Shown one piece after another: positions 5,530 through 7,775 of a stretch of DNA of 7,775 nucleotides; positions within the stretch are counted from its first letter, which is position 1; every line of letters begins with the position of its first letter. The stretch spans positions 1 to 7,775 of the forward strand of contig DKQZ01000031.1 of NCBI GenBank assembly GCA_002471975.1, given 5' to 3'. A program made the translations under genes and the position numbers. The DNA is from Dialister sp. UBA7295 (lineage in GTDB: Bacteria; Bacillota; Negativicutes; Veillonellales; Dialisteraceae). The notes under the pieces were generated by a model. That model saw nothing but the letters and a program-made list of their open reading frames with translations. It was not told where the DNA came from and did no database searches.

Positions 5530-5587
5530 AGGGTCTGCCGGGCTCCGGGAGCTATCCCCAGAAAATAGCTTCCGGAGCGGAGGCCCT
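5530..5587. repeat. Strong 23-bp hairpin
   Basis: GCTCCGGGAGCTAT (5542-5555) pairs with ATAGCTTCCGGAGC (5565-5578) over 14 bp with one G-T wobble and a 9-nt loop. It is extended by CC/GG (5538-5539 with 5579-5580) and AGGGTCT/AGGCCCT (5530-5536 with 5581-5587). No T-tract follows on either strand. The rest of the gap to 5736 holds smaller hairpins: 5626-5639 (CGGGC/GCCCG), 5648-5663 (GCCGT/ACGGC) and 5677-5696 (GGGAA/TTCCC). I see no convincing promoter for the second unit. Confidence 0.6.
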
Positions 5588-5736
5588 ATTTCCAAAAGGG
5601 GAGAATAATAAAACAAGTATAGGATCGGGCGGCAGCCCGTGAATATAGCCGTCACTGCACGGCAGATGTCCAAAGGGGGAATTCAGATCTGTTCCCGGAG
5701 GTCATCGGAAAAGCAGTAACAGAATATGTGGTTGAT

Positions 5737-5916
5737 GTACGCTGAAAAATGACGGCGAAAGCCGCTGCCGAAGGAGTAACACTATCAGGCGTCCAGAATG
5801 GACACGAAACTGCGTACGGACACAACTCTGGAGAGTCCCGCGAAAGGCGGGCGCCGAAGGTGTTAAGAGATTTCATACCCGTAGGAATCTCGAATCTCTC
5901 AGGCAAAAGGACAGGG
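5737..5916 (+). ncRNA. Tandem glycine riboswitch 2
   Basis: Aptamer 1: P1 GTACGC (5737-5742) with GCGTAC (5812-5817), a CGGC-GAAA-GCCG hairpin (5753-5764), the core GCCGAAGGAGTAAC, ATCAGGC, and a GTCC/GGAC hairpin (5791-5803). Aptamer 2: P1 CTCTG (5826-5830) with CAGGG (5912-5916), P2 GAGAG (5831-5835) with CTCTC (5896-5900), a CCCGC/GCGGG hairpin (5837-5851), the core GCGCCGAAGG (5851-5860), a GAGATT/AATCTC hairpin (5867-5891) and CAGGCAAAAGGACAGGG. The linker ACTCTGGAGAG is identical to that of riboswitch 1, while most stems differ in sequence, which supports a conserved fold. Its target is the second AGCS gene. Confidence 0.95.
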
Positions 5917-5972
5917 CTGGCTAAGGGTAACACCCGATATGCATGGATGCATACATACATGAACCGCCAGCC
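5915..5972 (+). promoter_or_regulatory. Candidate antiterminator of riboswitch 2
   Basis: GGCTGGC (5915-5921) is exactly complementary to GCCAGCC (5966-5972), plus one adjacent G-T. The first arm overlaps the 3' strand of aptamer-2 P1 and the second overlaps the 5' arm of the terminator. Two small hairpins (GGGT/ACCC at 5925-5935 and TATGCAT/ATGCATA at 5938-5953) would fold within the loop. Glycine-stabilised P1 would free the terminator arm, giving an OFF switch. This is a model from pairing only. Confidence 0.55.
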
Positions 5973-6012
5973 TCAGTATTTCCTTAAGAAAGCCTGAGTG
6001 CGGCGGTTTTTT
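5962..6012 (+). terminator. Expression-platform terminator of riboswitch 2
   Basis: AACCGCC (5962-5968) pairs with GGCGGTT (6002-6008), and CTCAG (5972-5976) with CTGAG (5994-5998) across a 3x3 internal loop. Six Ts follow at 6007-6012. It lies 46 nt before the symporter start, as expected for an attenuator. Confidence 0.85.
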
Positions 6013-6042
6013 GTTTGAAGTATGGAAGGATTACGGGAAAAT

Positions 6043-6050
6043 AAGGGGGA
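6043..6050 (+). promoter_or_regulatory. Ribosome binding site of the second AGCS gene
   Basis: AAGGGGGA lies 8 nt before the ATG at 6059. It supports that start over in-frame TTG at 6011, which is within the terminator T-run. Confidence 0.7.
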
Positions 6051-6058
6051 TATTTATT

Positions 6059-7507
6059 ATGGACATGGCAGCAATCAATGCAGTTGTCAATGAAATTGAC
6101 AGCTTCGTGTGGGGGCCGGTAATGCTGGTACTCCTCGTAGGTACAGGGGCATTCCTCACATTTTATCTGAAATTTAGAACATGGCGCAACTTACCGTACG
6201 CTATCTCAAGCGTACTTTCTAAAGAAGCCCGCACCACCAAGCGTGGTACCGGCGACGTTTCTCCATTCTCCGCACTGTGTACGGCTCTGGCAGCAACTAT
6301 CGGTACCGGCAACATCGTCGGTGTCGCAACGGCAATGTTCTCCGGCGGCCCTGGCGCACTGGTATGGATGTGGATTTCCGCATGCTTCGGACTGACTTCC
6401 AAATTCTCCGAATGTATGCTGGCTATTAAATACCGCGAAGTGAATGCTAAGGGCGAAATGAAGGGCGGCCCGATGTTCACCATGAAGAACGCTTTCAAGA
6501 ACAAAACTCTCGGCGCTGTCATGGGCTTCCTCTTCGCATTCTTCGCAGTCGTAGCTTCCTTCGGTATCGGCAACATGACCCAGGCAAACTCCATTGTCGG
6601 TGCAGTCAAGACCCTCTGGGGTACACCTGAAGAAATCTGCGGTGTCGTTCTTACCGTTCTTTCTCTCATCATCATCGTCGGTGGTATCAAGACCATTTCC
6701 AAAGTTTCTTCTGTAGTCGTTCCTGGCATGGCAGTTTTCTACATCATTGCAGGCATCGTCTGCATCGTTATGAATATCGAAAACGTACCGCATGGTCTTT
6801 ACCTGATTTTCACAATGGCTTTCGATCCGCAGGCTATCGGCGGCGGCGTACTTGGTACTATCACAGTTTCCGTTATGAATGCTATGCGTTACGGCGTTGC
6901 CCGCGGCTGCTTCTCCAATGAAGCCGGCATGGGTTCTGCGGCAATTACTGCAGCCGCAGCTACCACTGATGACCCGGTTCGTCAGGGCTACATCAATATG
7001 ACCGGTACTTTCTGGGATACCATCGTTGTCTGCTCCATCACCGGTATTACCATTGCAGCATCCGGCGTCCTCGGCACTGTAGGCGCTGACGGCAAGCCTC
7101 TGAAAGGTATCGCCCTCACCATGGCAGCTTTCTCCACTGAACTTGGCGTAGTTGGTCAGTATCTTGTAGGTATCGGCATCATCCTCTTCGCATTCTCCAC
7201 CATCCTCGGCTGGGAATATCACGGTGAAAAAGCATGGGAATACCTCTTCGGTACCCATAAGTACAATATGATTTACAGAGTTGCTTTCTCCCTGGTTGTT
7301 TATGTCGGCGCTACCCAGACTCTCGACCTGGTTTGGAACCTCTCCGACATTGCAAACGCTCTGATGGCAATTCCGAACCTGATCTCCCTGCTCATCCTTG
7401 CTCCTGTGATCAAGGAAGAAGTGGAAAGATTCCAGGTTGTTCTTGAAAAAGAAAAAGCTGAAAAAGCACTGGCAGCTAAAGAAAGCAAAGCAAATGCCAA
7501 AGCTTGA
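6059..7507 (+). CDS. Sodium:alanine/glycine symporter, AGCS family (copy 2)
   Basis: The membrane protein has 482 residues and is predicted to import alanine/glycine with Na+. It shares the diagnostic blocks with copy 1 in the same order: GTGNIVGVAT (82-91), GGPGALVWMWISACFG (96-111), KGGPMFTMKNAF (135-146) and FSNEAGMGSAA (285-295). Outside these blocks the two differ widely, so this is an old duplication or separate acquisition rather than a recent copy. Differences include a longer loop after the first helix pair (LSKEARTTKRGTGD, about 53-66), a loop GVLGTVGADGKPLKG (336-350), and a lysine/alanine-rich, probably helical C-terminal tail (about 453-482) in place of the acidic tail of copy 1. 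It is preceded by its own tandem glycine riboswitch and attenuator. The paralogues may differ in affinity or in glycine versus alanine preference; this is inference. Confidence 0.95.
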   Translation: MDMAAINAVVNEIDSFVWGPVMLVLLVGTGAFLTFYLKFRTWRNLPYAISSVLSKEARTTKRGTGDVSPFSALCTALAATIGTGNIVGVATAMFSGGPGALVWMWISACFGLTSKFSECMLAIKYREVNAKGEMKGGPMFTMKNAFKNKTLGAVMGFLFAFFAVVASFGIGNMTQANSIVGAVKTLWGTPEEICGVVLTVLSLIIIVGGIKTISKVSSVVVPGMAVFYIIAGIVCIVMNIENVPHGLYLIFTMAFDPQAIGGGVLGTITVSVMNAMRYGVARGCFSNEAGMGSAAITAAAATTDDPVRQGYINMTGTFWDTIVVCSITGITIAASGVLGTVGADGKPLKGIALTMAAFSTELGVVGQYLVGIGIILFAFSTILGWEYHGEKAWEYLFGTHKYNMIYRVAFSLVVYVGATQTLDLVWNLSDIANALMAIPNLISLLILAPVIKEEVERFQVVLEKEKAEKALAAKESKANAKA

Positions 7508-7537
7508 TTCAAAGCAGATGCTTAAAACTCTATATCG

Positions 7538-7560
7538 GGACGCATCGGTTGGATGTGTCC
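7538..7560 (+). other. Hairpin after AGCS copy 2
   Basis: GGACGCATC (7538-7546) pairs with GATGTGTCC (7552-7560) over 9 bp with one G-T and a GGTTG loop. No T-tract follows. It is either part of the 3'-UTR of the symporter or the 5' end of the candidate RNA below. Confidence 0.5.
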
Positions 7561-7592
7561 GGGTGTGACTGACTGAACGCGTGGAAAACGCA

Positions 7593-7684
7593 GGGTTAGA
7601 GATTTCGACGGATCACCTTCCGCTAATACCTCCAGTCAATCGGATGGACCAATGTCCGGAAGCCCGGGATGAAGTCTCCAACCC
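7593..7684 (+). ncRNA. Candidate structured RNA with long-range stem
   Basis: Bases 7593-7607 pair with 7670-7684 over 15 positions with one A-C mismatch and two G-T wobbles. The enclosed segment holds hairpins CGGA/TCCG (7609-7622) and GGAC/GTCC (7646-7657). The element is followed by a UUCG hairpin and a terminator, so the whole 7536-7775 block could be a small RNA or the leader of a gene beyond the window. It does not match the core of any riboswitch or housekeeping RNA that I recognise. No clear promoter was found. Confidence 0.4.
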
Positions 7685-7703
7685 CTCCATATCGTTGTCC
7701 CCC

Positions 7704-7723
7704 CTCACTACTTCGGTAGTGAG
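7704..7723 (+). other. cUUCGg tetraloop hairpin
   Basis: CTCACTAC (7704-7711) pairs perfectly with GTAGTGAG (7716-7723) around a TTCG loop closed by C-G, the extra-stable UUCG tetraloop form. There is no T-run directly after it; it probably helps fold the RNA that ends at the next terminator. Confidence 0.8.
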
Positions 7724-7729
7724 CCACAA

Positions 7730-7775
7730 CCCCTATCCTGCTCCTCTGAATTCCGGCAGGATAGGGGATATTTTT
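7730..7775 (+). terminator. Intrinsic terminator at the right edge
   Basis: CCCCTATCCTGC (7730-7741) pairs perfectly with GCAGGATAGGGG (7756-7767) over 12 bp with a 14-nt loop. ATATTTTT follows up to the window end, so the T-run may be longer. It is 223 nt after the symporter stop; it may end that transcript, the candidate RNA, or act as an attenuator for a gene outside the window. Confidence 0.85.

Noticed and set aside
5749..5997. Plus-strand 82-residue open frame
   Set aside because: It lies entirely in glycine riboswitch 2 and its terminator.
7601..7617. GATTTCGACGG resembling the 5' segment of tmRNA
   Set aside because: The resemblance is short, and a terminator at 7730-7775 leaves no room for a tmRNA of normal length or its tRNA-like 3' end.

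Overview
The window looks like chromosomal DNA from a bacterium of the Bacillota, possibly a diderm Negativicutes such as a Dialister or Megasphaera relative. This rests on GGAGG-type ribosome binding sites, tandem glycine riboswitches ahead of Na+/amino-acid symporters, many T-tailed intrinsic terminators and roughly balanced base composition judged by eye. The genus is a guess; no rRNA or marker gene is present.

Layout. Bases 1-38 are a C-rich heptanucleotide repeat, followed by a 12-bp inverted repeat. A gene for a secreted SGNH/GDSL-family hydrolase (152-1351, +) ends before an intrinsic terminator. A 577-bp convergent intergenic region carries seven copies of TGTGAA/TTCACA (DnaA-box-like) and a strong terminator that serves the opposing gene. 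That gene, on the minus strand (1929-2711), encodes a ZIP-family divalent-metal transporter with its own clear promoter. From 2770 to 3630 there is no convincing gene. It holds G-rich repeats, a duplicated hairpin element, a stretch of unrecognised sequence, and two heptanucleotide arrays that share the same tail sequence.

The second half is the most informative part. Two successive units each consist of a tandem (two-aptamer) glycine riboswitch, an intrinsic terminator and a gene for an AGCS-family sodium:alanine/glycine symporter (3632-5383 and about 5737-7507). In the second unit the aptamer-2 P1 region and the terminator arm share a complementary segment. This supports an OFF switch: glycine would favour the terminator and lower synthesis of the transporter. 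The two symporters are clearly paralogous but diverged, so the cell appears to carry two separately sensed glycine/alanine uptake genes side by side.

The gaps around these genes are unusually structured. A nested 124-nt stem and a 23-bp hairpin lie between the first symporter gene and the second riboswitch. After the second symporter gene lies a candidate structured RNA with a long-range stem, a UUCG hairpin and a terminator that ends the window. I could not assign these RNAs to a known family. They and the recurrent 7-nt periodicity in intergenic DNA are the best candidates for undescribed features.
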